DNA from: an uncultured Rhizobiaceae group bacterium
GTDB taxonomy: Bacteria > Pseudomonadota > Alphaproteobacteria > Rhizobiales > Rhizobiaceae
DNA: 5,939 bases
Direction of reading: 5' to 3'
Assembly (NCBI GenBank): GCA_938009335.1
Contig: CALLHT010000199.1
Location: 1-5,939, forward strand
The notes under the pieces were generated by a model. That model had not been told where the DNA came from, searched no databases, and was given only the letters and a program-made list of their open reading frames with translations. Position numbers and translations under genes: made by a program. Shown piece after piece: positions 4,886 through 5,939 of this stretch. Numbering within the stretch: position 1 is the first letter of the stretch; each line of letters opens with the position of its first letter.

Positions 4886-5939
4886 GCTTTATTCGCTTAG
4901 ATCCTCAAGACAACGTGGTCACGGTCACCAAACCCTGTGAGCTTGGTGTGGAAATTGATGGTGTGGAAACAAACCAGATGATCCCGCGCGGCCACAAGGT
5001 TGCTACGGGGAGTATTGCGAAGGGTGAGGCTGTCCGAAAATACGCGCAGGTCATCGGCTATGCCGCAGACGATATTGCGGCAGGCGATCACATTCATACG
5101 CATAATGTCGAGTTTAGAAACACAAGAACGGAGTACGAATTTTCCACCAATCTTCGGCCGGTTGATCCCGTACCGGAAAGTGAACGTGATACGTTTATGG
5201 GCTTTCGGCGCGCCAGCGGAAAGGTTGGAACCCGAAACTATATCGGCATTCTGACTTCAGTGAATTGTTCTGCCACAGCGGCGCGAATGATCGCGGATGC
5301 TTTTGGCCCGGAAGAATTGGCGAACTATCCAAATGTTGATGGTGTTGTGGCATTTGTCCATGGCACTGGTTGCGGCATGGCGGATTCAGGCGATGGGTTC
5401 GATGCATTGCAGCGCGTCATGTGGGGATATGCGACACATCCAAACCATGCCGGCATCTTAATGGTCGGTCTTGGTTGTGAGATGAACCAAATCGATTGGC
5501 TGTTGGAGGCGTATGGACTGGAGCATGGACCCTTGTTCCAAACCATGAACATTCAGGATGTAGCTGGATTGGCGAAAACGGTTGAAACCGGCATTGCAAA
5601 GGTTCGGGAAATGTTACCTGAGGCCAATAAGTGCAGGCGTGAACCCTGTCCAGTTTCCGAACTGAGGGTTGCGCTTCAATGCGGTGGTTCTGATGCGTGG
5701 TCTGGCATTACGGCAAATCCTGCATTGGGTAACGCTTGTGATAGGCTGGTTGCGCAAGGTGGAACGGGCGTCCTCGCAGAAACGCCGGAAATTTACGGCG
5801 CGGAGCATCTTTTAACACAGCGCGCAATTGATCAGGCAACGGGCGAGAAGCTTATTGGTCTTATCCGCTGGTGGGAGGACTACACGCTTCGCAATAAGGG
5901 TACGATGGATAACAATCCCAGCCCCGGCAACAAGAAAGG
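4882..5939 (+). CDS. UxaA/GarD-family sugar-acid dehydratase, 5' part only
   Basis: This belongs to the altronate/galactarate dehydratase family, metal-dependent enzymes that remove water from hexonates or hexarates to give 2-keto-3-deoxy acids. The window holds 352 residues from the ATG at 4882; full-length relatives have about 500. An N-terminal SAF domain spans about 3-80 and includes the His cluster GDHIHTHN (68-75). The main domain then shows GFRRASGKVGTRNY (107-120), TSVNC (125-129), HGTGCG (160-165), VGLGCEMNQ (195-203), CGGSDAWSGITANPALG (267-283), ETPEIYGAEHLL (300-311) and NPSPGNKK (345-352). The His cluster resembles E. coli UxaA; REPCPVSEL, YPNVDGVV and the WWEDY region resemble GarD, so I do not assign a symbol. 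The start overlaps the regulator stop by 4 nt with only a weak Shine-Dalgarno, implying translational coupling and co-expression with the regulator. Confidence 0.93.
   Translation, partial: MSFIRLDPQDNVVTVTKPCELGVEIDGVETNQMIPRGHKVATGSIAKGEAVRKYAQVIGYAADDIAAGDHIHTHNVEFRNTRTEYEFSTNLRPVDPVPESERDTFMGFRRASGKVGTRNYIGILTSVNCSATAARMIADAFGPEELANYPNVDGVVAFVHGTGCGMADSGDGFDALQRVMWGYATHPNHAGILMVGLGCEMNQIDWLLEAYGLEHGPLFQTMNIQDVAGLAKTVETGIAKVREMLPEANKCRREPCPVSELRVALQCGGSDAWSGITANPALGNACDRLVAQGGTGVLAETPEIYGAEHLLTQRAIDQATGEKLIGLIRWWEDYTLRNKGTMDNNPSPGNKK

Noticed and set aside
5195..5808. Minus-strand open frames opposite the UxaA/GarD gene
   Set aside because: The plus-strand frame carries continuous conserved family motifs here. 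The antisense frames have none.

Overview
The window is 5.9 kb of densely packed bacterial DNA. The estimated GC content is close to 50%, most genes carry good purine-rich Shine-Dalgarno sites, and the gene content is typical of sugar-acid catabolism. A TRAP transporter beside a FadR-type regulator and UxaA/enolase-family dehydratases fits a marine or host-associated Alphaproteobacterium best. That assignment is an inference from gene content, not from a phylogenetic marker.

Layout: two divergent transcription units leave a single 279-nt intergenic control region (3875-4153). Leftward on the minus strand come: a TRAP solute-binding protein (2849-3874); a 75-nt gap with two hairpins, the second resembling an attenuator or terminator; an enolase-superfamily enzyme of the mandelate racemase / galactarolactone cycloisomerase type (1607-2773); an unusually long TRAP small permease (746-1594); and the 5' part of the TRAP large permease (running off the window at 1). 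Rightward on the plus strand come a GntR/FadR-subfamily regulator (best start TTG at 4154, end 4885) and, overlapping it by 4 nt, the first 352 codons of a UxaA/GarD-family sugar-acid dehydratase (4882 to the window end). No gene-free stretch exceeds 300 nt. I saw no RNA genes, mobile elements or CRISPR arrays.

How it works together (inference): the TRAP system imports a carboxylated sugar derivative (aldonate, aldarate, hexuronate or a lactone). The enolase-family enzyme and the UxaA/GarD-family enzyme then dehydrate or cycloisomerise it towards a keto-deoxy sugar acid. The divergent FadR-type repressor probably controls both units. Two near-identical copies of a 14-bp sequence (TTTTGGTATGAYCA) lie in the control region. 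One matches the published FadR-subfamily operator pattern TNGTNNNACNA exactly and sits at the -10/+1 of the best dctP promoter; the other covers an extended -10 in front of the regulator. The most notable points are this operator pair, an additional perfect palindrome between the two promoters, the enzyme gene and attenuator-like hairpin inserted between the binding protein and the permeases, the six-helix small permease, and an Asp-to-Glu change in the catalytic dyad of the enolase-family enzyme.
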